Positions 25,868-34,917 are shown, numbered from the stretch's first letter. The stretch is DNA of 64,000 nt from Labilithrix sp. (GCA_019637175.1 JAHBWD010000003.1:166395-230394), one strand, 5' to 3'. A program made the numbers and translations. The notes: generated from the letters alone by a model not told the origin.

Positions 25868-26766
25868 CGGAGCTCCTCCATCCGCACGCCGAGGCGGGCC
25901 CGTACGTCTCGAAGAAGCTGCGCGAGCTCGACGCGGCGCTCGCGCTCGCGATCCCCCGCGTGGTCGAGAGCGCCGACGACGACGCGATCCACGATCTGCG
26001 CGTCGCCATCCGCCGCCTGCGCACGATGCTCAAGATGGCGCGACCGATCTACGGCCGATGGCACGCCGACGCGGTGCGACGCGCGTTCGCCGACGTGATG
26101 CGCGCGACCGGAGATCTGCGCGACGAAGAGGTGCTCGAAGAGACGCTCGAAGACGCCTCAGCGAGCCCGGCGTTCGGATCGTGGCTCCACGGGCGGCAGG
26201 CGCGCGAGAAGAAGCTGCGGCGCGCAGTGCTCGCGCGCATCGAGCAGGGCGCGCTCGATCGCGCGCGGTTGATGCTCAAGGCGATGCTGGTGTTTCCCGT
26301 CGATCCGAAGCGCGAGGTCGAGCTCGCGCGCTTCGCGCGGCGTACGGTCGAGCGCGCGCGCCGCGCCGTCGAGAAGGGGCGCGACGTCTCGCCCGACGAC
26401 GTCGAGGGCCTGCACGATCTCCGCATCGCCTACAAAGAGCTGCGCTACTCGATCGAGCTCTTGGCCGAAGCGCTCCCGCTCGACGCGCGCGCGATGCTCG
26501 AGCCGTCGACGGTGTTCCAGAAGCGGCTCGGCGAGATCCACGACGTCGACGTCGCGATCGAGGTCGTCAAGCGCACGCGCACGCTGCCGGACGACGCACG
26601 CGACGAGGCGCTCGCGAGCCTCGCCGCGTCGCGCGCCAAGCGCGTCGCGAAGTACCTGAAGGAGCACGATCCGCTGCGCGCGGCCGCCGAGGCCGCGCGC
26701 GCGAACGCGAGCGAAGAGGTCACGCCGCCGGAGGCGTCGGGCTCCGGAAGATCTCGACCTTCGTGA
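25864..26766 (+). CDS. CHAD domain protein
   Basis: 300 aa, ATG overlapping the RNase J stop by 4 nt. Two four-helix halves with conserved histidines and basic residues: AIHDLRVAIRRLRTMLKM (about 39-56) and GLHDLRIAYKELRYSIELL (about 182-200), ending with FQKRLGEIHDVDVAIEV. CHAD domains bind inorganic polyphosphate and often associate with polyP granules. The pairing with RNase J is notable because both RNA decay and polyP respond to starvation; a functional link is inference. The 3' end overlaps the convergent cyclophilin gene by 47 nt. Confidence 0.9.
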   Translation: MTELLHPHAEAGPYVSKKLRELDAALALAIPRVVESADDDAIHDLRVAIRRLRTMLKMARPIYGRWHADAVRRAFADVMRATGDLRDEEVLEETLEDASASPAFGSWLHGRQAREKKLRRAVLARIEQGALDRARLMLKAMLVFPVDPKREVELARFARRTVERARRAVEKGRDVSPDDVEGLHDLRIAYKELRYSIELLAEALPLDARAMLEPSTVFQKRLGEIHDVDVAIEVVKRTRTLPDDARDEALASLAASRAKRVAKYLKEHDPLRAAAEAARANASEEVTPPEASGSGRSRPS

Positions 26767-27283
26767 GCTGGACTTTCTGCGAGCCGCTGCCCTCCCGCGC
26801 GATCTTGCCGATGAGCTCGATCCCCGCGACGGCCTGACCGAAGACGGAGTGTTTGTTGTCGAGGTGCGGCGTCGCCTTCTCGGTCACGAAGAACTGCGAG
26901 CCGTTGGTGTTCGGACCGGAGTTGGCCATCGAGAGGATGCCCGGGCCCGAGTGGCGGAGCTGAGGATGGAACTCGTCCTGGAAGCGATAGCCGGGGTTGC
27001 CCGTGCCCTGACCGATCGGGCAGCCGCCCTGGATCATGAAGTCGGGGATGACGCGGTGAAAGACGAGCCCGTCGTAGAACGGAACGCCCTGGCGCGTCTC
27101 CCCCGAGCGCGGGTCCTTCCAGGGCTGCGCTCCCGTCGCCAGGCCCACGAAGTTCTTCACGGTGTTCGGCGCGCGCTCCTCTTCGAGGCGGATCACGATG
27201 GGGCCCATCGACGTCACCAGACGCGCGTAGAGCTGGCCCTCGCCGGGGGCGTTGATCGCGGGAAATTGAGCGCTGACGGACAT
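26720..27283 (-). CDS. ppiB: Cyclophilin-type peptidyl-prolyl cis-trans isomerase
   Basis: 187 aa from ATG 27283 with ribosome binding site AAGGAG. No signal peptide, so cytoplasmic. Cyclophilin core motifs: NFVGLATG, YDGLVFHRVIPDFMIQGG (Arg/Phe of the active site), GILSMANSGPNTNGSQFFVT and HLDNKHSVFGQ. It catalyses proline isomerisation during folding. Monocistronic by context; the 47-nt antisense overlap with the CHAD gene is at the 3' ends of both. Confidence 0.95.
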   Translation of the reverse strand: MSVSAQFPAINAPGEGQLYARLVTSMGPIVIRLEEERAPNTVKNFVGLATGAQPWKDPRSGETRQGVPFYDGLVFHRVIPDFMIQGGCPIGQGTGNPGYRFQDEFHPQLRHSGPGILSMANSGPNTNGSQFFVTEKATPHLDNKHSVFGQAVAGIELIGKIAREGSGSQKVQLTKVEIFRSPTPPAA

Positions 27284-27400
27284 GGTGTGGCTCCTTGGTG
27301 GTGGACGGGAAAGCGGCCGGCATCCTACTCAAGCCGGCCGACGAGGTCGATTCCGCCCGGCCAGGCCCCAAGTCATCGGAAAAACAGCGCAGATCCGAGC

Positions 27401-27450
27401 TTGACCGACGTTGACCGCGCGGCCGATACTCCGTCCCGACGTTGACTGCG
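27401..27450 (+). promoter_or_regulatory. Promoter region with a 15-nt direct repeat upstream of the FHA gene
   Basis: CCGACGTTGACCGCG (27405-27419) recurs with one mismatch as CCGACGTTGACTGCG (27436-27450), exactly 31 nt (three helical turns) apart. A -35-like TTGACC at 27401-27406 and a -10-like GATACT at 27425-27430 (18-nt spacer) lie in the first half, so the two copies would flank the -10 region. The second copy ends 3 nt before the GGAGG ribosome binding site. Confidence 0.45.
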
Positions 27451-27463
27451 TCCGGAGGCTGCT

Positions 27464-28483
27464 TTGATCACATGTCCGAAGTGCAGCAAGGACAACCAGG
27501 ACCACTACAAGTTCTGTCTCGGTTGTGGCGCTGAGCTGCCGCGCGATGCGGCACCCAAGCCCTTCTCTCCGCAAACGCCCGGGCACGGCATCAAGGCGCA
27601 GTCGGCGGCGCCCGCGCCCAACGCGCCGACCGCCGCGCCGCCGGTCACGGCGCCTCCCGCAGGATCGCCCCCCGTCGCCGCGGCTCCGCCCGGCGCGCAG
27701 CAGTCGCAGCCTCCCGCGGGGCCGACCGTCTCGTGCCCGCAGTGCGGACACATCAACGCGCCTTCGAATTTGTTCTGCGGATCGTGCGGCTTCCGCCTCG
27801 CGCCCGCGGCCGCGCCCAAAGCCGCGCCCGCGCCTGCGCCCGCGGCGGGCGGCGGATCGGTCGTCCTCACCGCGCTCCGCGCCGACGGAACCGAGGCGGG
27901 CACCTTCGCGCTGCCCGGCACGACGGTCACGGTCGGCCGTGAAACGGGCGCGATCTTCGCCGGCGACAGCTACCTGTCGCCGCGCCACGCGACGTTCAAG
28001 CAGCAAGGCCCGAAGGTCACGGTCAAAGACGAAGGCTCGCTCAACGGCGTCTACAAGAAGCTCGTTCGCGATGTGCCGGTCGAGCTCAAGCCGAACGACA
28101 TGTTCCGCATCGGCCAAGAGATCATCAAGTTCGAGCCGCTGAATCCGCAGGCGCCCGCGCCCGACGGCGTCGAGCGCCTCGGCTCGCCCGCGAAGGGCTA
28201 CGTCGGCCGCATCGCGCTCGTCATCGGGCGCGAGGTCACGGGCAACGCGTTCCCGATCCCGGAGACGGGCGTCCACCTCGGCCGCGAGCGCGGCGACGTG
28301 CTCTTCCCCGAAGACGGCTACGTCTCGGGGCTTCACTGCCGGCTCAGCTGGGAGGGCGGCCGCCTCTTGCTCACCGATCTCGGCAGCTCGAACGGCTCGT
28401 TCATGCGCCTGCGCGAGGAGACGGAGATCAAGAGCGGCGACGTCCTGCTCATGGGGCAGCAGCTCTTCCGCGTGGCCGTCTGA
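27464..28483 (+). CDS. Double zinc-ribbon, double FHA domain protein
   Basis: 339 aa from a TTG at 27464; this start is fixed by a strong GGAGG at 27454-27458 and because the first zinc knuckle follows at once (MITCPKCSKDNQDHYKFCLG). A second ribbon (CPQCGHINAPSNLFCGSCG) lies at about 91-109 after an Ala/Pro linker. Two FHA folds follow: about 140-225 (SYLSPRHATF, GSLNGVY) and about 245-339 (VHLGRERGD, GYVSGLHCRL, LGSSNGSF), both with the Ser-x-x-His and Asn of phosphothreonine-binding loops. Likely a cytoplasmic phosphopeptide-binding hub for Ser/Thr kinase signalling. Its stop overlaps the next start (TGATG). Confidence 0.88.
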   Translation: MITCPKCSKDNQDHYKFCLGCGAELPRDAAPKPFSPQTPGHGIKAQSAAPAPNAPTAAPPVTAPPAGSPPVAAAPPGAQQSQPPAGPTVSCPQCGHINAPSNLFCGSCGFRLAPAAAPKAAPAPAPAAGGGSVVLTALRADGTEAGTFALPGTTVTVGRETGAIFAGDSYLSPRHATFKQQGPKVTVKDEGSLNGVYKKLVRDVPVELKPNDMFRIGQEIIKFEPLNPQAPAPDGVERLGSPAKGYVGRIALVIGREVTGNAFPIPETGVHLGRERGDVLFPEDGYVSGLHCRLSWEGGRLLLTDLGSSNGSFMRLREETEIKSGDVLLMGQQLFRVAV

Positions 28484-28893
28484 TGACCACCTCCGCGCGC
28501 GACGTGAAGACGATCCGCGTCGTCGCGGCGGTGCTCGAGCGAGACGGGCGCTACCTCATCACGCAGCGTCGCGCGAGCGCGGTGCTCCCCCTCATGTGGG
28601 AGTTTCCGGGCGGCCGCGTCGAGGCGGGCGAGACCGATCAGCAGGCGCTCAAGCGCGAGCTCCTCCACCGGCTCGGCGTCGGCATCGAGGTCGGAAAGCT
28701 CATCTCGTTCGTGAGCCATCCCTACGAGCACTACGTCGTCGATCTGTTCCTCTACGAGTGCGCGCTCATGACCGAGACGCTCGCGCCGCTCGCGGTCAAC
28801 GCGTACAAGTGGGTCGCCTCGAACGAGTTCGACCAGTACCCGTTCACGCCGGCCGACGAAGCCTCGATGAACAAGCTTCTCGGCGTGTCCTGA
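28483..28893 (+). CDS. NUDIX-fold protein with altered NUDIX box
   Basis: 136 aa, overlapping the FHA gene by 1 nt (TGATG), so translationally coupled. MutT-like size and layout (RVVAAVLERDGRYLITQRRA; WEFPGGRVEAGET). The NUDIX box should read G-x5-E-x7-REUxEExGU; here it is GGRVEAGETDQQALKREL then LHRLGV, so the two consecutive magnesium-binding glutamates are His-Arg. Catalysis of the usual kind is doubtful; it may bind nucleotide as a sensor. Partnership with the FHA protein is inferred from the overlap. Confidence 0.8.
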   Translation: MTTSARDVKTIRVVAAVLERDGRYLITQRRASAVLPLMWEFPGGRVEAGETDQQALKRELLHRLGVGIEVGKLISFVSHPYEHYVVDLFLYECALMTETLAPLAVNAYKWVASNEFDQYPFTPADEASMNKLLGVS

Positions 28894-28899
28894 CGCGCC

Positions 28900-29589
28900 T
28901 CAGGCGACGAGGCGGGCGAGGATCGGGACGGCCCAGACGACGCCGACGACGAGCGACGCGCACGCGCTGACGCCGAGGAGCACGGGCATGACGCGAGGCG
29001 CACGGGCGAGGCGCGCGAGAGGCCAGCCGAGGACACCGGCGAGGACGGCCATGCCGAACGCCGCGCCGACGCCGTAGATCCCGATGAACGAGATCGCGAC
29101 GACCGTCGACGACACGTGCGAGGCGACGAGCGCCGCGAGCGCGCCGCTGCCGGCGAGGCCGTGCACGAGGCCGATGACGAACGGCAGGCGCGCGAGCGTC
29201 CAGCTGTTCACGTGGACGTGATCCGGCGGACCGCCGTGGGTGTGCTCGAGCGCGCCGTGCGCGTGGGTGAACGAGGCGCCCGCGCGGCCGCCGCGCGCCG
29301 CCTGCGCGAGGCCGCGCACGCCGAGCGCGACGAGCACGACGGCGACGACGAGCTCGAACGCATCGGAGGCAGCCGCGGGCAGCTCGGCGCGGAACGCCGC
29401 GAGCGCGCCGCCCGCGACGAGGAGCATCGCCGCGTGTCCGGCGCCCCACGCGGCGGCGTAGCGCACCGACGCGCGCGGGCTGCGCTCGCCCGCGACGAAC
29501 GTCGAGACCGCCGCGAGGTGATCGGGCTCGAGCGCGTGCCGCACGCCGTTGGCGAAGCCGAGCAGGCAGGCGGAGAGCGTCACGAGCAT
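28900..29589 (-). CDS. NicO/UreH-type nickel-cobalt transporter-like membrane protein
   Basis: 229 aa, about six membrane segments. The first helix carries the NiCoT signature H-x4-D-H in GVRHALEPDHLAAV. A second conserved helix has GLVHGLAGSGALAALV. A His-rich loop (FTHAHGALEHTHGGPPDHVH) between helices 3 and 4 is a likely metal-gathering segment. Inner-membrane Ni/Co (or related) transporter of the UreH/HupE/NicO group. It is 52 nt downstream of sppA on the same strand; no urease or hydrogenase genes are in the window. Confidence 0.82.
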   Translation of the reverse strand: MLVTLSACLLGFANGVRHALEPDHLAAVSTFVAGERSPRASVRYAAAWGAGHAAMLLVAGGALAAFRAELPAAASDAFELVVAVVLVALGVRGLAQAARGGRAGASFTHAHGALEHTHGGPPDHVHVNSWTLARLPFVIGLVHGLAGSGALAALVASHVSSTVVAISFIGIYGVGAAFGMAVLAGVLGWPLARLARAPRVMPVLLGVSACASLVVGVVWAVPILARLVA

Positions 29590-29641
29590 CGCGACGGAGG
29601 TGTAGCACGAAGAAACACCTTCGTGCCACGCCTGAACGACC

Positions 29642-31381
29642 CTAATCGGCCGCGCCCGTCCACAGCGCGAGGACGCGCTCGCCGGTCGCCGCGAGCTGCA
29701 CGAGGATCCGCTCGGGCGCCGGCAGGAGCGCGGCGAGGAGCGCGGAGGCGGCCCGCCGCGCGCCTTCGCCTTCGGCCGGGACCTCGAGGATGGGGATCGG
29801 CTGACGGCGAGGACGCATCACGACCGGCTCGCACCGATCGCGAACGTCGGCGGCGATCCGCGCGCGCACCTGCTCGAGCGCGGTGTCGAAGCCGCCGAGA
29901 TCGTCGACGAGCCCCACGGCCTTGGCCTCCTCGCCCGTGTAGACGCGCCCGCGCGCGAGCGGCTCGACCTCGTCGGTGGTCATCTTGCGCCCGCGCGCGA
30001 CGACGCGGAGGAACGCGCGATAGGTCGCGTCGAGCTCTCGCCGGAGCGCGGCGCGCTCGTCTTCGGAGAGCGGCGAGGTGGGCGAGAGCATCTCGGCGCG
30101 CGCGCCGCGCTTGACCGTCTCGGTCGTGATCCCGAGCTTCGTGAGGAGCGGCTCCATCGTGAAGCGCGCCGCGACGACGCCGATCGATCCGGTGATCGAG
30201 ACGGGCTCGCACACGATCCGGTGCGCCGGCGCGGCGACGTAGTACCCGCCGCTCGCGGCGACGTTGGCCATGCACGCGACGACGGGCTTCTCGCGGGCGA
30301 GCTGGACGATCTCGTGGTGCATGCGATCGGACGCGAGCGCGCTGCCGCCGGGCGAATCGATGTGGAGAATGACGCCCTTCACCTTGGGATCGAGCCGCGC
30401 GGCGCGGACCATGCGCGTCAGGCGATCATCGGTCGCGAAGTTTCCGAACGGGCTCGCCGCGTGCGCGATCGGCCCGTGCACCGGCACGACGGCGATGACC
30501 GGGGGGCGCCCGAGGCGGCGAAAGAGGCGCCGCTTCCTCCGCGCGACGTAGGCGTGCCCGTCGACGAAGCGTCGATTCGCGTCCGCGAGGCGCGACCTCG
30601 TCGCCGCCTTGGCGTCGTCACGCAGCCCGAGCCGCTCGGGGATCTCGTCTTCGTAGACGGCGGCGTCGGCGAGCCCGGCGAGGACCGCCTCCTCACCGTG
30701 ATAGGGCCCTTCGTCGACGATCTCCCGCGCGCGCTCCGCGCCGACGCCTCGCCCTTCGGCGATCGCGGCGACGAGCGCCGCGTCGAAACCGTCGAGCAGC
30801 TTGCCGAGCTGCTCGCGCTGCGCGTCGCTCATCGCGTCGCGCACGAGCGACTCGCCCGCGGACTTGTACTCGCCGCACGCGTACACCTCGGGAACGACGC
30901 CCGCGCGATCGAGCGCGCGCTTGACGTACCGCGTGCGGCTCGCGAACCCCAGCGCGGCGAGGTGCGCCGCCGGTCCGACGAAGACCTTCGTCGCGCCGGT
31001 CGCGACGATGACCTCCTTGGTCCCGCCGCCGAGCGGGAGGTGGACGACGACCTCCTTGCCGGCCGCGCGGGCGCGCGCGAGCAGCCTGCGGACCGACGTC
31101 GCGCTCGCCATCCCGCCCGCGAAGCTCTTGATCGTCACGATCACGCCGCGCACGCGAGGATCGGCCGAAGCGCTCTCGATCATCTCCGCGATCTCGTGGA
31201 TCGACGTCGCCCGCTGCGCGCGAACCTCCCAGATCCTGGGCTTGGCTACGACGTCGGCGACGGCGCCGTCGATCTTGATCGTGACGAACGCGCCCTCCGG
31301 GACGCCCTTGCGACGCGCGAGCAGGCGCAGCGGAAGGAGCAGGACGTCGAAGACGAGCCCGAGGAGTCGAAGGAGCAACAT
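29642..31381 (-). CDS. sppA: Signal peptide peptidase SppA (S49 family)
   Basis: 579 aa from ATG 31381 (MLLLRLLGLVFDVLLLPL); the frame extends to 31414. A membrane anchor at about 1-20 is followed by two tandem S49 domains, as in long-form SppA. Catalytic Lys173 in GEYKSAGE (N-terminal domain) and Ser377 in NVAASGGYY (C-terminal domain) are both present. It degrades cleaved signal peptides at the inner membrane. Situated 49 nt downstream of the secreted amylase gene, perhaps co-transcribed. Confidence 0.93.
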   Translation of the reverse strand: MLLLRLLGLVFDVLLLPLRLLARRKGVPEGAFVTIKIDGAVADVVAKPRIWEVRAQRATSIHEIAEMIESASADPRVRGVIVTIKSFAGGMASATSVRRLLARARAAGKEVVVHLPLGGGTKEVIVATGATKVFVGPAAHLAALGFASRTRYVKRALDRAGVVPEVYACGEYKSAGESLVRDAMSDAQREQLGKLLDGFDAALVAAIAEGRGVGAERAREIVDEGPYHGEEAVLAGLADAAVYEDEIPERLGLRDDAKAATRSRLADANRRFVDGHAYVARRKRRLFRRLGRPPVIAVVPVHGPIAHAASPFGNFATDDRLTRMVRAARLDPKVKGVILHIDSPGGSALASDRMHHEIVQLAREKPVVACMANVAASGGYYVAAPAHRIVCEPVSITGSIGVVAARFTMEPLLTKLGITTETVKRGARAEMLSPTSPLSEDERAALRRELDATYRAFLRVVARGRKMTTDEVEPLARGRVYTGEEAKAVGLVDDLGGFDTALEQVRARIAADVRDRCEPVVMRPRRQPIPILEVPAEGEGARRAASALLAALLPAPERILVQLAATGERVLALWTGAAD

Positions 31382-31430
31382 GTGCCGAGACGATAAGATC
31401 GCCGGCCGGCGCAAGTCACCCTTCGCGCGC

Positions 31431-33263
31431 TCAGGGCTTCACTTGGTCCTGCGGCACGAGGATCATCGCGCGCTGCGCGGGCACCTCGACGCGGAGCTCG
31501 CCGCTCGCGGGCACGGGGAAGCTCGCGCCGTCGGGGTTCAAGACGTCGACGAGCGTGACGCCCGGCTTGGTGAGCTTCATCACCGTTCCCTGCGGCGCGT
31601 CGTCGGCCGTGGCGCTCTTGTGGCGCGCGTTCGCGTTGATGATCACGAGCGCGTAGTCGCCGCCCGCGTCGCCGCCCGCGCGCTCGAAGGCGATGATGCC
31701 TGCGTCGGGCTCGTCGCCGACGTGCGGCGTCGCGTACACGACGTTCGTGTCGCCGCGGCGGATCGCGGCGTACTTCGTGCGGAGGCGCGAGAGCTTGGCG
31801 AAGTGGCGGAACGTCTCACCGCTCGTCGCGAAGCCCGTGTCCCACAGCACCTCGCGGTTCGCCGGATCGTTGCCGCCGGCGAAGTCTTGCTCCGTGCCGT
31901 AATAGAGGCAGGGGATCCCCTCTTCCGTCATCAAGAACGTGAGCGCGTTGCGGAGCGCGTCTTTGTCGTTGTTGGCGAAGAAGAGGAAGCGCGCGACGTC
32001 GTGGTTGTCGATGAAGTTGACGAGCGCCTTGCTCGGCGCGACGCCGATGCCGTTCGGCTGGGGCTCGTTCCTGTAGTTGACCTTGCGGTTCGCCCAGAGC
32101 TTCGCGATCTGGTCGGTGCCCTTCTGCTGCTTGTCGTCGTACGCGTACTGGAAGACGTCGCGGAAGACCTGGAAGTGCTGCGAGAAGTAGAACACGCTGT
32201 CGAGCATCCCCTCCTGCGTGTAGCTCCCGAGCAGCTCGTCGTTGCCGTCGAAGGCCTCGCCGAACATCAAGAACGTGTGCTTGCCCTGCCGCGCGAGGCG
32301 CTCGCGCACCTTCGTGCCGAACTCCGTCCAGAAGTCGTGCTCGACGTGCTTGACCGTGTCGATGCGGAAGCCGTCGAGATCCGCGAGCTCGACCCACCGC
32401 GTGTAGAGATCGATCATCGCGTCGCGCACCTCGGGCAGCTCGGTCGCGACGTCTTTGAGCCCGCCGGGGAAGTCGCCGAGCAGGCGCTGCTTCTCGTCGT
32501 CGTAGTTCAGGATGCGCCCGAAGCCGTGGTACGCGCGCCCGGTTCCGAGGATGCCCTCGGGGGGAACGCGGTTGATCGAAGGATCTTGGATGAAGATGAT
32601 CGGCGCGCGCCCGGCGTTGCCGAGCGACGTGAACGCCTGCACGCCGCGCGGATCCCAGTCGGGATCGTACTCGGTGACGCGCGTGAGCGGTGACTCCGAG
32701 CCGGCGCCCTGGAGCGGGCCGCTTCCCCCGATGTAGATGTCGGGGTTCCCGTTCAGGTTCATGTCGTAATAGAAGACCTGCCCCATGTGGTTCGTGACGA
32801 TGTCGAGAACCACCTTGATGTTCATCTGATGCGCCGCCGCGGTCAGCTTGCGAAGCTCGGCGAGATCGCCGAAGTGCGGGTTCGTCTGCGTCAGATCCTG
32901 CGCCCAGTAGCCGTGGTACGAGTCGACGTCGGCGTCGGTCTCGACGTTCTTCACGACCGGCGAGATCCAGAGCGTCGTGACGCCGAGCTCCTTGATGTAG
33001 TCGAGGTGCTCGGTGAGCCCGCGCCAGTCGCCGCCCTGGAAGCGCGCGAGGTGGCCGGGGCGGACTTTGTAGTCGTTGTTCACGTCGCCGTTGGCGAAGC
33101 GATCGACGAGCACCTGATAGATGACCTCGTCGCGCCAGTCTTCGACGTGGGTGGCGATCACCGGCTGCCTGCCGGTGTCGGGGATCGTCACGCATCCGAT
33201 CTCCGGCGCGGCGCACGCGCCGGTGACGAGCGAGAGCAAGACGAGCGAGCGGAGCTTCTTCAT
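31431..33263 (-). CDS. Secreted GH13 alpha-amylase-family glycosidase
   Basis: 610 aa from ATG 33263, with GAGG 6 nt upstream; the longer open frame runs into the porin gene. Signal MKKLRSLVLLSLVTGAC, probably a lipoprotein. GH13 barrel: region I VVLDIVTNHMG, region II GFRIDTVKHVE with nucleophile Asp302, region III MFGEAFDG with acid/base Glu336, region IV FIDNHDVARF with Asp422. A C-terminal beta domain follows (about 510-610). Hydrolyses alpha-glucans outside the inner membrane. Starts 8 nt after the porin stop, so the two form an operon for starch or maltodextrin use. Confidence 0.92.
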   Translation of the reverse strand: MKKLRSLVLLSLVTGACAAPEIGCVTIPDTGRQPVIATHVEDWRDEVIYQVLVDRFANGDVNNDYKVRPGHLARFQGGDWRGLTEHLDYIKELGVTTLWISPVVKNVETDADVDSYHGYWAQDLTQTNPHFGDLAELRKLTAAAHQMNIKVVLDIVTNHMGQVFYYDMNLNGNPDIYIGGSGPLQGAGSESPLTRVTEYDPDWDPRGVQAFTSLGNAGRAPIIFIQDPSINRVPPEGILGTGRAYHGFGRILNYDDEKQRLLGDFPGGLKDVATELPEVRDAMIDLYTRWVELADLDGFRIDTVKHVEHDFWTEFGTKVRERLARQGKHTFLMFGEAFDGNDELLGSYTQEGMLDSVFYFSQHFQVFRDVFQYAYDDKQQKGTDQIAKLWANRKVNYRNEPQPNGIGVAPSKALVNFIDNHDVARFLFFANNDKDALRNALTFLMTEEGIPCLYYGTEQDFAGGNDPANREVLWDTGFATSGETFRHFAKLSRLRTKYAAIRRGDTNVVYATPHVGDEPDAGIIAFERAGGDAGGDYALVIINANARHKSATADDAPQGTVMKLTKPGVTLVDVLNPDGASFPVPASGELRVEVPAQRAMILVPQDQVKP

Positions 33264-33271
33264 CGTTCGCC

Positions 33272-34876
33272 TCACGGATAAGAGCTCGAGTTGAACCACC
33301 ACTCGGCCCCGATACCGAGGAGGTGCTCGACGCTCCGCTGGTAGAACACGTCTTCCGACGGATAGAGCGCGCGCGTTCCCGGGTTGCGGAAGCTCGCGAC
33401 GTAGAGGAGGCGAATCTGAGGCCGCTTGTAGCTGCCCTTCCCCGACGGCGAGAAGTACGGCATCACGCCGACCTTCGCGACCGACGCGCCGAGCTGCTCG
33501 TCGCCGCCCGGCTGGAGGACCGCGAGGCGGCGCTGCTGATAGCTGCCCTCGACCGAGAGGCCGAAGTGATCGCCGAAGAAGACGCTCGGACGCGCGACGA
33601 TCGCGCCTTCGTCGTACTTCTGCGTCGACGTCTCCGCGGGCGATCCGTCGCGGAAGAAGCGTACGTAGGCGGCGTAGAGGATCGCGAAGCGCTCGTGCTC
33701 GTAGTTGCCGGAGAACGCGATCTGCGTCTCGCTCGCGCCGCTCACGGTTCGATCGAGCGCGAACGTGATCGGAACGGCGAGCGGATCGTAGGCCGCGATG
33801 CCGCGCGCGTGACGCATGACGAGCGACGCGTACGTGTCTCGCTTGCCGGCGAACCACGTGAGCTGCGAGCCGAGCATGAAGCCGTTGTCTTGCGGCAGCC
33901 CGCGGTCGACCTGGGTGAGCGGATCGCGGAAGGTGCCCGCCGCGAGCTGGTGGAGCTCGCCGTAGAGGATCGCCTTGAAGCCCGCGGCCCCGCCGCCGGG
34001 CCGGACGAACTGCGTGAGCTTCGCCGTCTCGATCATGCGAGGGCGATCGAGCTTCGTCACCTCGGTCGTCCCGAAGCCGAACGGCGCGACGACGGGGATC
34101 TGCTGGAGCTGGTAGGCGTTGTCGAGGCGCTGCTGGCCGACGTGGAGCTGGAAGATCGTCTCGTAGGCCGTGCCCTCCCCGGTGGACTTGTAGACCGGCG
34201 CGCCGACGCCGCCGCCCACGGTGTTCTGGTTGTCGAGCGGCCACCAGTTGAGGAGGTAGATGTCGTCGCCGCGGTACATCCGCGAGCCGGCCCACATCGT
34301 CACGTCGTGATAGGTGCCTTGCGCGTAGAGGTTGCGGACGCCGATCTGCTCGGTGACCTTTCCCGTGAAGTGGAAGAACGGCGGGAAGAGCGCGAGCGTC
34401 GCGACGACGCGCCCTTTGACGTCTTCGCTCCACTTGTCTTCGCGGCGGAGCTCGATCTCGGCGTAGTTGCCCTCGTCGACGATGCGGGGACCGAACGCGA
34501 CGACGTTCGTGCCGCGCCCGATCCCGCCGCGAAGATCGCTGCCGATGCTGACGCGGCCGTACGAGCCGAACTCGAAGCGGCCCTCGTGCGTCTGCGGCGC
34601 CTCCGTGACGGTGCGCGCGGGCTCGTTGCCGCGACCGAGGGCCGGCGACGTCGCGCCGGGGACCGACGGCGCGCTCGTGTCGGAGGTGACCGGCGCGGAG
34701 GGCGGCTTGATCGGGCGATCGACCTCCGGCGCCGGTGCAGGCGGAGGCTCCGCGGCCGGCGGCGGAGGCGGCGGGCTCGGCGGCGCGACGGCCGCTTGCG
34801 CCCACGCGAGGCGGGCGATCGAGAGCGACGCCGCCACGGCGACGAGCGAGACGACGAACGGCGGCATGCGGCGCAC
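33272..34876 (-). CDS. Maltoporin-like (LamB family) outer-membrane porin
   Basis: 534 aa from GTG 34876 (ATG 34867 is the alternative). Signal peptide ending near AWAQA, then a long Pro/Ala linker (about 28-95), then a beta-barrel from about residue 98 (FEFGSYGRVSIGSD, as in LamB FxGYxRxGIG). The barrel continues with alternating strands rich in aromatics (MWAGSRMYRGDDIYLLNWWP) and ends with an aromatic final strand (IGAEWWFN). LamB-type porins pass maltodextrins through the outer membrane; coupling to the secreted amylase supports that substrate. Unlike enteric LamB, it carries an N-terminal disordered extension. Confidence 0.8.
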   Translation of the reverse strand: MRRMPPFVVSLVAVAASLSIARLAWAQAAVAPPSPPPPPPAAEPPPAPAPEVDRPIKPPSAPVTSDTSAPSVPGATSPALGRGNEPARTVTEAPQTHEGRFEFGSYGRVSIGSDLRGGIGRGTNVVAFGPRIVDEGNYAEIELRREDKWSEDVKGRVVATLALFPPFFHFTGKVTEQIGVRNLYAQGTYHDVTMWAGSRMYRGDDIYLLNWWPLDNQNTVGGGVGAPVYKSTGEGTAYETIFQLHVGQQRLDNAYQLQQIPVVAPFGFGTTEVTKLDRPRMIETAKLTQFVRPGGGAAGFKAILYGELHQLAAGTFRDPLTQVDRGLPQDNGFMLGSQLTWFAGKRDTYASLVMRHARGIAAYDPLAVPITFALDRTVSGASETQIAFSGNYEHERFAILYAAYVRFFRDGSPAETSTQKYDEGAIVARPSVFFGDHFGLSVEGSYQQRRLAVLQPGGDEQLGASVAKVGVMPYFSPSGKGSYKRPQIRLLYVASFRNPGTRALYPSEDVFYQRSVEHLLGIGAEWWFNSSSYP

Positions 34877-34917
34877 GGGGGTAACGGCAGTAGCACGCCG
34901 CCTCGCCCTCGTCCCGG

